Below are positions 24,922 to 33,796 of a stretch of 64,000 bases of DNA, piece by piece. The stretch is from Burkholderia diffusa (lineage in GTDB: Bacteria; Pseudomonadota; Gammaproteobacteria; Burkholderiales; Burkholderiaceae), in contig NZ_CP013364.1 in the NCBI RefSeq assembly GCF_001718315.1, positions 186,001 through 250,000 of the forward strand, in the 5' to 3' direction. The position numbers and the translations under genes were made by a program. Within the stretch, counting starts at the first letter, position 1; every line of letters starts with the position of its first letter. The notes under the pieces are model-generated. The model was not told the origin of the DNA and ran no database searches. It saw only the letters and a program-made list of their open reading frames with translations.

Positions 24922-26085
24922 ATGAACTCCCCACACGCAGCGTGCCCCATGCCTCCCGTTACCATCGAACGCATTGAAACCCGCCTCGTCGACCTGCCGA
25001 CGATCCGTCCGCACAAGCTGTCGGTCGCCACGATGCACGGCCAGACGCTGATGCTGGTGAAGGTGACCTGCAGCGATGGCGTGACGGGCACGGGCGAAGG
25101 CACGACGATCGCCGGGATGGCCTATGGCCCGGAAAGCCCGGAAGCGATGAAGCTCGCGATCGACGCATATCTCGCGCCGGCCATCATCGGCAAGGATGCG
25201 ACGCGCATCCAGGCGGTGATGGCGTTCCTCGGCAAGCTCGCGAAGGTCAATCACTTCGCGAAGAGCGCGCTCGAAACCGCGCTGCTCGACGCGCACGGCA
25301 AGCGCATCGGCGTGCCGGTCAGCGAACTGCTCGGCGGCCGGCGGCGCGATCGCCTGCCGGTCGCGTGGACGCTCGCATCGGGCAACACCGCGACCGATAT
25401 CGCCGAAGCCGAGCGCATGCTCGAGCTGCGCCGCCACAACGTGTTCAAGCTGAAGATCGGTGCGAAGGCGCTCGACGCGGACATCCGGCACGTGGCCGAG
25501 ATCAAGCGGGCAGTCGGCGAGCGCGCATCGGTGCGCGTCGACGTGAACATGGCGTGGAGCGAAACGCAGGCCGCGCGCGCGATTCCGGCGCTCGCCGATG
25601 CAGGCTGCGAACTGGTCGAGCAGCCGGTCGCATCGGCGGCGGCGCTCGCGCGCCTGATGCGCCGCTTCCCGGTCGCTTTGATGGCCGACGAAATCCTGCA
25701 AGGCCCGGACAGCGCGTTCGAGATCGCGAAGCATCACGGCGCGGACGTGTTCGCGATCAAGATCGAGCAGAGCGGCGGCCTCTTCGCCGCGCAGCGCGTC
25801 GCGGCGATCGCGGATGCGGCAGGCATCGAGCTGTACGGCGGCACGATGCTCGAAGGCGCGTTCAGCACGATTGCGTCCGCGCATCTGTTCGCGAGCTTCG
25901 CGAACCTGCAGTGGGGCACCGAACTGTTCGGACCGCTACTGATTACCGAAGAGATTCTCACGACCCCGCTCGACTACAGCGATTTCGAACTGACCGTGCC
26001 GAGCGGCCCGGGCCTCGGCATCGAGCTCGACGAAGCGAGGGTCGCGCGCTTCACCCGAGACGGGCTGACGAAAGTCTCCCGCTGA
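24922..26085 (+). CDS. catB: Muconate cycloisomerase CatB
   Basis: 387-residue enolase-superfamily enzyme that converts cis,cis-muconate to muconolactone in the catechol ortho-cleavage branch of the beta-ketoadipate pathway. Visible active-site elements: FKLKIG (Lys-x-Lys base), RVDVNMAW (metal Asp), ELVEQPV (Glu), LMADE (Asp/Glu) and FAIKIEQSGG (second Lys). The ATG at 24922 is used; one at 24949 (MPPVTIERIE) is also possible. First gene of catBCA, preceded by LysR-type dyads. Confidence 0.95.
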   Translation: MNSPHAACPMPPVTIERIETRLVDLPTIRPHKLSVATMHGQTLMLVKVTCSDGVTGTGEGTTIAGMAYGPESPEAMKLAIDAYLAPAIIGKDATRIQAVMAFLGKLAKVNHFAKSALETALLDAHGKRIGVPVSELLGGRRRDRLPVAWTLASGNTATDIAEAERMLELRRHNVFKLKIGAKALDADIRHVAEIKRAVGERASVRVDVNMAWSETQAARAIPALADAGCELVEQPVASAAALARLMRRFPVALMADEILQGPDSAFEIAKHHGADVFAIKIEQSGGLFAAQRVAAIADAAGIELYGGTMLEGAFSTIASAHLFASFANLQWGTELFGPLLITEEILTTPLDYSDFELTVPSGPGLGIELDEARVARFTRDGLTKVSR

Positions 26086-26130
26086 CCCGCGACAACACGC
26101 GATAACACGATCACGCACCAGGACATCACG

Positions 26131-26421
26131 ATGCTTTTCCACGTACGTATGGACGTCAACCTGCCGGCCGACATGCCGGCAGGCGTGGCCGACGAGATCA
26201 AGACCCGCGAGAAGGCGTATTCGCAGGCGCTGCAGCACAGCGGCAAGTGGCGCCACATCTGGCGCATCGCCGGCGAATACGCGAACTACAGCGTGTTCGA
26301 CGTGTCCGGCAACGCCGAGCTGCATGAGATCCTGACTGGCCTGCCGCTGTTCCCGTACATGAAGATTTCGGTGACGCCGTTGTGTCGCCACCCGTCGTCG
26401 ATACACGACGGCGACGTTTGA
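26131..26421 (+). CDS. catC: Muconolactone delta-isomerase CatC
   Basis: 96 residues, the full length of this small decameric enzyme, which turns muconolactone into beta-ketoadipate enol-lactone. Family segments MLFHVRMDVNLPADMP at the start, REKAYSQALQHSGKWRHIWRI in the middle and LPLFPYMKISVTPL near the end are present. It lies 45 bp after catB and 73 bp before catA, so catBCA is one operon. Confidence 0.96.
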   Translation: MLFHVRMDVNLPADMPAGVADEIKTREKAYSQALQHSGKWRHIWRIAGEYANYSVFDVSGNAELHEILTGLPLFPYMKISVTPLCRHPSSIHDGDV

Positions 26422-26494
26422 GCCACGGAGCCGCCGCTGCTGCAACGGCGGGCACCGGGTCACCTTTCCCCAAAATACACGTGGAGACACCATC

Positions 26495-27430
26495 ATGAGC
26501 GTCAAAGTATTCGAAACCAAGGAAGTGCAGGATCTGCTGAAGGCCGCGTCGAACGCGGGCGGCAATGGCGGCAACGCGCGCACGCAGCAGGTCGTGCTGC
26601 GGCTGCTCGGCGACCTGTTCAAGGCGATCGACGACCTCGACATCACACCCGACGAGGTGTGGGCCGGCGTGAACTACCTGAACAAGCTCGGCCAGGACGG
26701 CGAGGCGGCGCTGCTCGCGGCCGGCCTCGGCCTCGAGAAGTATCTCGACATCCGGATGGACGCCGAGGACGAGGCGCTCGGCCTCGACGGCGGCACGCCG
26801 CGCACGATCGAAGGCCCGCTGTACGTCGGCGGTGCGCCGGTGCGCGACGGCGTCGCGAAGATCGACGTCGATGCGGACGAAGGCGCGGGCCCGCTCGTGA
26901 TCCACGGCACGGTCACCGGCGTCGACGGCAAGCCGGTGGCCGGCGCGCTGGTCGAATGCTGGCACGCGAACTCGCACGGCTTCTACTCGCACTTCGACCC
27001 GACCGGCGCGCAGAGTGACTTCAACCTGCGCGGCGCGGTGAGGACGGGCGCGGACGGCAAGTACGAATTCCGCACGCTGATGCCGGTCGGCTACGGCTGC
27101 CCGCCGCAGGGCGCGACGCAGCAACTGCTCGACCGCCTCGGCCGTCACGGCAACCGCCCCGCGCACGTGCACTTCTTCGTGACCAGCGACGGCCACCGCA
27201 AGCTCACGACGCAGTTCAACATCGACGGCGACCCGCTGATCTGGGACGACTTCGCGTATGCGACGCGCGAGGAGCTGATTCCGCCCGTCACCAGCAAGTC
27301 CGGCGGCGCCGCGCTCGGGCTGAAGGCCGACGCATACCAGGACATCGAGTTCAACTTCGTCCTGACGCCGCGCGTCGAGGGCAAGGACAACCAGATCGTC
27401 GAACGCCTGCGCGCTTCCGCCACGGCATAA
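26495..27430 (+). CDS. catA: Catechol 1,2-dioxygenase CatA
   Basis: 311-residue intradiol dioxygenase that opens catechol to cis,cis-muconate using non-haem Fe(III). The helical N-terminal dimer/lipid-binding domain spans about 1-105. Iron ligands are recognisable as Tyr in GPLYVGG, Tyr in MPVGYGCPPQG and the two His in RPAHVHFFV. A GGAGA ribosome site lies before the ATG. Placed after catB and catC, it starts the ring-cleavage part that follows benzoate conversion by benABCD. Confidence 0.96.
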   Translation: MSVKVFETKEVQDLLKAASNAGGNGGNARTQQVVLRLLGDLFKAIDDLDITPDEVWAGVNYLNKLGQDGEAALLAAGLGLEKYLDIRMDAEDEALGLDGGTPRTIEGPLYVGGAPVRDGVAKIDVDADEGAGPLVIHGTVTGVDGKPVAGALVECWHANSHGFYSHFDPTGAQSDFNLRGAVRTGADGKYEFRTLMPVGYGCPPQGATQQLLDRLGRHGNRPAHVHFFVTSDGHRKLTTQFNIDGDPLIWDDFAYATREELIPPVTSKSGGAALGLKADAYQDIEFNFVLTPRVEGKDNQIVERLRASATA

Positions 27431-27444
27431 CCGCCCGACGGCAC

Positions 27445-27465
27445 GGCGGCGCGGTCAGCGCCGCC
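27445..27465. terminator. Perfect GC hairpin between catA and benA
   Basis: GGCGGCGC-GGTCA-GCGCCGCC forms an 8-bp perfect stem with a 5-base loop, 14 bp after the catA stop. There is no U run, so it is not a standard intrinsic terminator; it may stabilise the cat transcript or partly separate cat from ben expression. Confidence 0.45.
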
Positions 27466-27547
27466 GCCGGCCGGCTTCCCGCGAGATTCAATCGATACCG
27501 ATGCGAGCGTGCTTGCAGGAGCCGGCACGCGCACTGGAGGAACCAAC

Positions 27548-28906
27548 ATGTCCGCCACGATCGACCACACCACCGAACTGGACCACCTGCTCGCCACCGC
27601 CGTGCAGGACGACAAGGAGGCCGGCGTCTTCCGCTGCCGCCGCGACATCTTCACGAACGAGGCGCTCTTCGAGCTCGAGATGAAGCACATCTTCGAGCGC
27701 AACTGGGTGTACCTCGCGCACGAAAGCCAGATCCCGAACAACAACGATTACTACACGACGTGGATCGGCCGCCAGCCGATCGTGATCACGCGCGACAAGA
27801 CCGGCGAGCTGCACGCGGTAATCAATGCGTGCGCGCACAAGGGCGCGATGCTGTGCCGCCGCAAGCACGGCAACAAGGGCAGCTTCACGTGCCCGTTCCA
27901 CGGCTGGACCTTCTCGAACACCGGCAAGCTGCTGAAGGTGAAGGACGAGAAGACGACCGAGTATCCGGTGCAGTTCAACACGCACGGCTCGCACGACCTG
28001 AAGAAGGTCGCGCGCTTCCAGAACTATCGCGGCTTCCTGTTCGGCAGCCTCAGCGACGACGTGCTGCCGCTCGAGGAGTATCTCGGCGAGGCGCGCGTGA
28101 TCATCGACCAGATCGTCGACCAGGCGCCGAACGGGCTCGAAGTGCTGCGCGGCAACTCCTCGTACATCTACGAAGGCAACTGGAAGATGCAGATGGAGAA
28201 CGGCTGCGACGGCTATCACGTGAGCACCGTGCACTGGAACTACGCGGCGACGATGGGCCGCCGCAAGGAAGACGGCACCAAGGCCGTCGACGCGAACAGC
28301 TGGAGCAAGTCGGTCGCCGGCGTGTACGGCTTCGACAACGGCCACATCCTGCTGTGGACCAAGACGATGAACCCCGAGGTGCGGCCCGTGTACCAGCACC
28401 GCGACGAGATCAAGGCGCGCGTCGGCGACGTGCAGGCCGACTTCATCGTGAACCAGACGCGCAATCTCTGCGTGTATCCGAACGTGTTCCTGATGGACCA
28501 GTTCAGCACGCAGATCCGTGTCGTGCGTCCGCTTGGCGTCGACAAGACCGAAGTCAGCATCTTCTGTTTCGCGCCGAAGGGCGAGAGCGCAGCCGACCGC
28601 GCGACGCGCATTCGCCAGTACGAGGATTTCTTCAACGTGACCGGCATGGGCACGGCCGACGACCTCGAGGAGTTCCGCGCGTGCCAGGCCGGCTATGCGG
28701 GCATCACGGCGATGTGGAACGACCTGTCGCGCGGCGCGCCGTTGTGGATCGACGGGCCGGACGAGAACGCGAAGAAAATGGGGCTGAACCCGCGCATGTC
28801 GGGCGAGCGCAGCGAGGACGAAGGGCTGTTCGTGTGTCAGCACGAATACTGGGTGCACGTGATGCGCGATGCACTGAAGAAGGAACGCGGGGAGGTGCAG
28901 GCATGA
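27548..28906 (+). CDS. benA: Benzoate 1,2-dioxygenase large (alpha) subunit BenA
   Basis: 452 residues. Catalytic subunit of the ring-hydroxylating oxygenase that forms the benzoate cis-diol. The Rieske [2Fe-2S] ligands are in NACAHKG (Cys, His) and FTCPFHGW (Cys, His). The mononuclear iron site includes NGCDGYHVSTVHW with the bridging Asp and two His. GGAGG lies nine bases before the ATG at 27548. The stop overlaps benB by 4 bp. Confidence 0.95.
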   Translation: MSATIDHTTELDHLLATAVQDDKEAGVFRCRRDIFTNEALFELEMKHIFERNWVYLAHESQIPNNNDYYTTWIGRQPIVITRDKTGELHAVINACAHKGAMLCRRKHGNKGSFTCPFHGWTFSNTGKLLKVKDEKTTEYPVQFNTHGSHDLKKVARFQNYRGFLFGSLSDDVLPLEEYLGEARVIIDQIVDQAPNGLEVLRGNSSYIYEGNWKMQMENGCDGYHVSTVHWNYAATMGRRKEDGTKAVDANSWSKSVAGVYGFDNGHILLWTKTMNPEVRPVYQHRDEIKARVGDVQADFIVNQTRNLCVYPNVFLMDQFSTQIRVVRPLGVDKTEVSIFCFAPKGESAADRATRIRQYEDFFNVTGMGTADDLEEFRACQAGYAGITAMWNDLSRGAPLWIDGPDENAKKMGLNPRMSGERSEDEGLFVCQHEYWVHVMRDALKKERGEVQA

Positions 28907-29391
28907 ACATCGATTACCGGACCATCTGTGCGGCGCTGTATCGCGAAGCACGCCTGCTCGACGACCGCGAGTGGGACGCGTGGCTGACCTGCTACACGGA
29001 AGACGTCACGTACTGGATGCCCGCGTGGGACGACGACGACCGGCCGACCGACGATCCGCATAGCCAGATCTCGCTGATGTACTACGCGGATCGCGGCGGC
29101 CTCGAGGATCGCGTGTTCCGGATCAAGACCGAGCGCAGCGGCGCGTCGACGCCCGAGCCGCGCACCAGCCACAACGTGACGAACGTCGAGGTGCTGGCCG
29201 AGCGCGACGGCGAGGTGGACGTGCGCTACAACTTCCACACGCTGAACCACCGCTACCGCGTGACCGATCACTTCTTCGGCACGATGTTCGTCACGCTGCG
29301 CCAGGTGGGCGACGCGCTGCTGATCTCGAACAAGAAGATCGTGCTGAAGAACGACTACATCCGGCAGGTGCTCGACGTGTGCCACGTCTGA
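28903..29391 (+). CDS. benB: Benzoate 1,2-dioxygenase small (beta) subunit BenB
   Basis: 162-residue structural beta subunit of the oxygenase (NTF2-like fold). Family segments include CAALYREARLLDDREWDAWL, YTEDVTYWMPAWD and RTSHNVTNVEV. The ATG overlaps the benA stop (ATGA), supporting equal translation of the alpha3beta3 partners. Confidence 0.95.
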   Translation: MNIDYRTICAALYREARLLDDREWDAWLTCYTEDVTYWMPAWDDDDRPTDDPHSQISLMYYADRGGLEDRVFRIKTERSGASTPEPRTSHNVTNVEVLAERDGEVDVRYNFHTLNHRYRVTDHFFGTMFVTLRQVGDALLISNKKIVLKNDYIRQVLDVCHV

Positions 29392-29430
29392 CGCCGATCG
29401 ATTCGATACGTAACACAGGGAGACGATGTC

Positions 29431-30453
29431 ATGTCCACCTACAAGATTGCACTGAACTTCGAGGACGGGGTCACCCGCTTCATCGACTGCAAGGCCGGCG
29501 AGAAGGTGCTCGACGCCGCGTTCCGCGCGAAGATCAACCTGCCGATGGACTGTTCCGACGGCGTGTGCGGCACCTGCAAGTGCCGCGCGGAAAGCGGCAG
29601 CTACGACCTCGGCGACGATTACATCGACGATGCGCTCACCGAGGACGAGAAGGACGGCGGCCTCGTGCTGACGTGCCAGATGGTGCCGCAAAGCGATTGC
29701 GTGATCGCGGTGCCGACGTCTTCCGTCGCATGCAAGACGGGCCACAGCGCGTTCGCCGCGACCGTGACGAAGGTCGAGCCGCACAACGATGCGGCGATCG
29801 TGCTCGAACTGGACGTCGATGCGGCCGCGCCGGCATTCCTGCCCGGCCAGTACGTGAACATCGGCGTGCCGGGCAGCGGCCAGCACCGGTCGTATTCGTT
29901 CTCGTCCGCGCCGGGCGACACGAAGGTCGGGTTCCTGATCAAGAAGATTCCTGGCGGCGTGATGAGTACGTGGCTCGAATCCGCGAAGCCTGGCGACACG
30001 CTCGAACTGAACGGGCCGCTCGGCAGCTTCTACCTGCGTGACGTCGCACGGCCGCTGCTGTTCCTCGCGGGCGGCACGGGCCTTGCGCCGTTCCTGTCGA
30101 TGCTTGAAGTGCTCGCGCGCAGCGGCTCGCAGCAGAAGGTGCACCTGATCTACGGCGTGACGCGCGATCTCGACCTGGTGCTGGTCGACGCGATCGAAGC
30201 GTATGCGGCAAAGCTGCCGAACTTCAGCTTTGCGACGGTCGTCGCCGATGCGGCGTCGAGCCATCCGCGCAAGGGCTGGGTCACGCAGCATATTCCTGCC
30301 GATGCGCTCAACGACGGCGACGTGGACGTCTACCTGTGCGGGCCGCCGCCGATGGTCGACGCGGTGCGCCAGTACTTCGACGACGCAGGCGTGAAGCCCA
30401 AGAGCTTCCACTACGAGAAGTTCACCCCGAACGTCACGGCAAAGGCGGCATGA
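29431..30453 (+). CDS. benC: Benzoate 1,2-dioxygenase electron transfer component BenC
   Basis: 340-residue NADH-dependent reductase that delivers electrons to BenAB. An N-terminal plant-type ferredoxin has CSDGVCGTCKCRAESG and a final Cys in VLTCQM; it is followed by an FAD domain (RSYSFSSAPG) and an NADH domain (FLAGGTGLAPFLSML and YLCGPPPMV). It starts 39 bp after benB and overlaps benD by 4 bp. Confidence 0.95.
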   Translation: MSTYKIALNFEDGVTRFIDCKAGEKVLDAAFRAKINLPMDCSDGVCGTCKCRAESGSYDLGDDYIDDALTEDEKDGGLVLTCQMVPQSDCVIAVPTSSVACKTGHSAFAATVTKVEPHNDAAIVLELDVDAAAPAFLPGQYVNIGVPGSGQHRSYSFSSAPGDTKVGFLIKKIPGGVMSTWLESAKPGDTLELNGPLGSFYLRDVARPLLFLAGGTGLAPFLSMLEVLARSGSQQKVHLIYGVTRDLDLVLVDAIEAYAAKLPNFSFATVVADAASSHPRKGWVTQHIPADALNDGDVDVYLCGPPPMVDAVRQYFDDAGVKPKSFHYEKFTPNVTAKAA

Positions 30454-31226
30454 TCATGCAACGATTCTCCGGAAAGGTCGTCGTCGTCACCGGCGCGGCG
30501 CAGGGCATCGGCCGCGGCGTCGCATTGCGCGCGGCGGCCGAGGGTGGCCGTGTGCTGTTCGTCGATCGCGCGGACTTCGTCGCCGAGGTGGCAGCCGAGG
30601 CGCCGGGTGGCAACACGGCCGGATTCGTCGCGGATCTCGAAACCTACGACGGCGCACGCGCGGCAATGGCGTGCGCGGTCGCGACGTTCGGCCGGATCGA
30701 CGTGCTGATCAACGGCGTTGGCGGCGCGATCCGGATGCGGCCGTTTGCCGAGTTCGAGCCCGAGCAGATCGACGCGGAAATCCGCCGCTCGCTGATGCCG
30801 ACGCTCTACAGCTGCCACGCAGTGCTGCCGCATTTGCTGGCGGGCGGCGGCGGCACGATCGTCAACGTGTCGTCGAACGCGACGCGCGGCATTCGCCGCG
30901 TGCCGTATTCGGCCGCAAAGGGCGGCGTCAATGCGCTGACGGCGGCGCTCGCGATGGAATACGCGGAGCACGGCATCCGCGTGGTCGCGACCGCGCCGGG
31001 CGGCACCACGGCGCCGCCGCGCCGCGTGCCGCGCAATGCGGCCGGCGACAACGCGCAGGAACAGGCATGGATGGCCGAAGCGGTGCGGCAGGTGACCGAT
31101 TCGACGTTCTTCAAGCGTTACGGCACGCTCGACGAACAGATCGCGCCGATCCTGTTCCTCGCGTCGGACGAGGCGAGCTACATCACCGGCACGGTGCTGC
31201 CGGTCGCGGGCGGCGATACGGGCTGA
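30450..31226 (+). CDS. benD: 1,6-dihydroxycyclohexa-2,4-diene-1-carboxylate dehydrogenase BenD
   Basis: 258-residue short-chain dehydrogenase that oxidises and decarboxylates the benzoate cis-diol to catechol with NAD+. It shows VVVTGAAQGIGRG (dinucleotide binding), the conserved NGVGG stretch, Ser in VNVSSNAT and the catalytic YSAAKGG. ATGA overlap with benC. Its product catechol is the CatA substrate encoded upstream. Confidence 0.94.
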   Translation: MIMQRFSGKVVVVTGAAQGIGRGVALRAAAEGGRVLFVDRADFVAEVAAEAPGGNTAGFVADLETYDGARAAMACAVATFGRIDVLINGVGGAIRMRPFAEFEPEQIDAEIRRSLMPTLYSCHAVLPHLLAGGGGTIVNVSSNATRGIRRVPYSAAKGGVNALTAALAMEYAEHGIRVVATAPGGTTAPPRRVPRNAAGDNAQEQAWMAEAVRQVTDSTFFKRYGTLDEQIAPILFLASDEASYITGTVLPVAGGDTG

Positions 31227-31345
31227 GCGGCACGTCCGCCGATTCGCTTGCTGTTTCAGACGTGCGCACACGCCGGTCGGATAACGTGCGCGCGATGACC
31301 ATCGAACAACTGGCCGGCGCGCAAAGCGCCGCTTCGGAGACACTC

Positions 31346-31744
31346 ATGCGCAATCGCGAAGCGATCATCCCCTCTGGAATGGAAGCCGTGTACGAAAAAA
31401 TCGGCTATGCGCCGGCGATCAGGGTGGGCGACACCGTGTACGTGTCCGGCCAGATCGGCCGCGACGCGGCGATGCAACTGGTGGAAGACCGCGAGTCGCA
31501 GATCGTGCAGGCGTTCGACAACCTCAAGCGCGTGCTCGAGGCGGCCGGCGCATCGCTCGACGACGTCGTCGATCTGATGAGCTTTCATACCGACATGCGC
31601 GACCTGCCGTTGTTCATGCAGGTGCGCGACCGCTATTTCCATGCGCATCCGCGGCCTGCGTGGACGGCGGTCGGCGCGCACATGCTCGGCGGCGCGCCAG
31701 GTTACATCGTCGAAATCAAGGCGGTCGCGGTTCTCGCGGGCTGA
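31346..31744 (+). CDS. RidA/YjgF/YER057c-family protein
   Basis: 132 residues with the RidA fold pattern: RVGDTVYVSGQIGRD, FDNLKRVLEAAGASLDDVVDL, RYFHAHPRPAWTAVGAH and IVEIKAVAVL. True RidA removes reactive enamines/imines; members linked to catabolic operons often act as 2-aminomuconate-deaminase-like or lactone-handling enzymes, and the RidA Arg/Glu pair is not exact here, so the role is open. GGAG stands before the ATG at 31346. It is 119 bp after benD on the same strand and may be read with it. Confidence 0.85.
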   Translation: MRNREAIIPSGMEAVYEKIGYAPAIRVGDTVYVSGQIGRDAAMQLVEDRESQIVQAFDNLKRVLEAAGASLDDVVDLMSFHTDMRDLPLFMQVRDRYFHAHPRPAWTAVGAHMLGGAPGYIVEIKAVAVLAG

Positions 31745-31778
31745 TACGCGACGCCTGCATGCGGCGACGGCTGGCGGT

Positions 31779-33404
31779 TCACCGATGGATCGCCGCCCGC
31801 AGCCGCCTCACGTCCTGCTCCGACACCGGCGCGGCGCGATTTCCCCACGCGGCGCGCACATAGCTGACCACCGCGGCGATCTCGCTGCTCGTCAGTGCGC
31901 CGCGCATCGCCGGCATTCGCCGCACGGGCCCGTGCGTGCCGGGCGCTGGCCGCGCGCCTTCGACGACGATCCGGATCGCGCTGGTCGGATCGGCCGCGAG
32001 CACGGCCGAATTGCCCGCGAGCGGCGGCCCGCGATCGGGCACCCCGGCGCCTTCGGCGCCGTGGCAGCGCGCACAGAATCCCGCATATACGCCGGCCCCC
32101 GGCGGTTGCTGGCCACCCTCGGGACGCGGTCCCGCCGCTGTCAGCCGCGGCACGCCGATGCCGAGCGGATTCGTCGCGGCAGTCGGTTGCGCGGGCAACG
32201 ATTTCAGGTACACGGCGATCGCATGGCGGTCCGCATCCGTCAGCAGCGCGGTGCTTTCGCCGACGACCGGCGCCATCGCGCCGAACACCGCGCCGCGCAC
32301 CGCGTGGCCATTGCGCAGGAACGCGACGAGGTCGTCGGTGGACCAGCGGCCGAGGCCGTCGGCGTCGGCGCCGGTGAGGTTTGGCGCGAACCAGTGATCG
32401 TTGATGCCGCCGGTCAGGAACGCCGGGCTGCGCTCGTCGTAGCCGCGCTCGTTGTAAGCCGGCCCGCGCGGCGTGTGGCACGCACCGCAATGGCCGAGCC
32501 CCTGGACGAGATACGCACCGCGATTCCATTCCGACGATTGCGACGGTTGCGGCACGAAGCGCTCGCGATTGCCGAACGCGAGACTCCATAGTCCGAGTGC
32601 CCAGCGCTGGTTGAACGGAAACGGAAGCTGCGTGAGCTTTGCCGCATTCGCGGACGGGGCGACGCCGCGCATGAAGTACGCATAGAGCGCGCGCACGTCG
32701 TCGTCGGACAGGCGCGCGAACGACGGGTAGGGCATCGCCGGATACAGACGGCTGCCGTCGGCGCTGATTCCGCGCCGCACCGCGTCGTCGAACTGCCGCA
32801 GCGTGTCGTTGCCGATTCCGTGCACGGGATCCGGCGTGATGTTCGGCGCATAGATTGGCCCGAACGGCGAATTCACCGGCTGGCCGCCGGCATACGGTGT
32901 GTGGTCCGCTGCATCGTGACAGGCGGCGCAGTCGCCGGCGAGCGCGAGGTAGCGGCCGCGCGCGATTGTCGCGGCATCGGCGCTCGCGGCCGCGGCGGCA
33001 ACCACGGGGCGGCGGCCGGCGGAAGCCGCCGATGCGGATGAAGCAGATGTCGGGGACGCAGCCGATGAAGCAGGCTCGGCGTCCGACGACGTAGCCGAAG
33101 CCGGGGCGGCTGCCGTGTCACGCCGCTGTGCCAGCCGCGGATCGCGGTTCACGCGGGCCGACATCGACGCGCCGGCATCGGCTCCCGACGCGCGTATCCG
33201 CACGAAACGCCAGCCCGACGCCGGCTCGGGCGCCTCGGTCGCCGACGCGGCTTCGGCCGCATTGCCGGCGGACGCTGCGTGGTCGTCTTGCCGCAAGTCG
33301 CATGCGCACAGCGCGGCGCATACGGCGAGCGCGACGCTCGCGCGGCGGCGGCGAGCGACGCGCGCGGCGAACGAAATACACGAAGCGAACGAGATCAACG
33401 CCAT
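31779..33404 (-). CDS. Triheme c-type cytochrome, oxidase-associated
   Basis: 541 residues with three CXXCH haem sites: CAACH (near 155), CGACH (near 304) and CARCH (near 443), the arrangement of the membrane-bound alcohol/gluconate dehydrogenase cytochrome subunit. A hydrophobic N-terminal export signal ends in LCACD, possibly a lipobox. An Ala/Ser/Pro-rich linker (about 60-135) separates it from the first haem domain. It overlaps the upstream oxidase-operon gene by 10 bp, so here it is more likely the electron donor of that oxidase, or links a dehydrogenase to it, than a stand-alone dehydrogenase subunit. Confidence 0.88.
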   Translation of the reverse strand: MALISFASCISFAARVARRRRASVALAVCAALCACDLRQDDHAASAGNAAEAASATEAPEPASGWRFVRIRASGADAGASMSARVNRDPRLAQRRDTAAAPASATSSDAEPASSAASPTSASSASAASAGRRPVVAAAAASADAATIARGRYLALAGDCAACHDAADHTPYAGGQPVNSPFGPIYAPNITPDPVHGIGNDTLRQFDDAVRRGISADGSRLYPAMPYPSFARLSDDDVRALYAYFMRGVAPSANAAKLTQLPFPFNQRWALGLWSLAFGNRERFVPQPSQSSEWNRGAYLVQGLGHCGACHTPRGPAYNERGYDERSPAFLTGGINDHWFAPNLTGADADGLGRWSTDDLVAFLRNGHAVRGAVFGAMAPVVGESTALLTDADRHAIAVYLKSLPAQPTAATNPLGIGVPRLTAAGPRPEGGQQPPGAGVYAGFCARCHGAEGAGVPDRGPPLAGNSAVLAADPTSAIRIVVEGARPAPGTHGPVRRMPAMRGALTSSEIAAVVSYVRAAWGNRAAPVSEQDVRRLRAAIHR

Positions 33405-33796
33405 GGACTGCACGGCCCCACGAAAGCGGTGACGATCCCGGTAAACACGAGACCGATCACGAACCCGAGCGCGGCGAGCATCCCGCAGCGCGCGAGGAAC
33501 CGCGTGCTGTCGTCGCGCGTCGCGGCCTGCACGTTCGTGTCGTGCCTGCGCTGCCACGTGCGCACGAGCCAGGCGGCGAATGCCGCCGCCAGCGCGAACG
33601 CGCACGCGGCGATCAGCGCGAGCCACACGCCTACGTGCGCCCAGCGCGGCACGGCCTGCGCGACGCCGAGCGGATAGCATGCGGTCGACGCGAGCGTCTC
33701 GGATGCCAGCATCTGCGCGAACCACAGTGCGGGCGCGCCGATCAGGCCGCCCGCGATTGCGAGCAGGGGCGTCCATGAGCGTCGCGCGCCGTTCAT
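33395..33796 (-). CDS. Small four-helix membrane protein of the oxidase operon
   Basis: 133 residues with four hydrophobic segments (about 10-30, 45-70, 72-85 and 103-125) and charged loops. I do not recognise a named family. It sits between the subunit I-III gene (ATGA overlap) and the triheme cytochrome gene (10-bp overlap), which makes it a probable accessory or assembly subunit of this oxidase. No cofactor ligand motif is evident. Confidence 0.75.
   Translation of the reverse strand: MNGARRSWTPLLAIAGGLIGAPALWFAQMLASETLASTACYPLGVAQAVPRWAHVGVWLALIAACAFALAAAFAAWLVRTWQRRHDTNVQAATRDDSTRFLARCGMLAALGFVIGLVFTGIVTAFVGPCSPWR

Noticed and set aside
24614..24925. Plus-strand open frame between the CYTH-CHAD gene and catB
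   Set aside because: It covers the AT-rich promoter region and the LysR-type dyads, has no family resemblance and no ribosome site.
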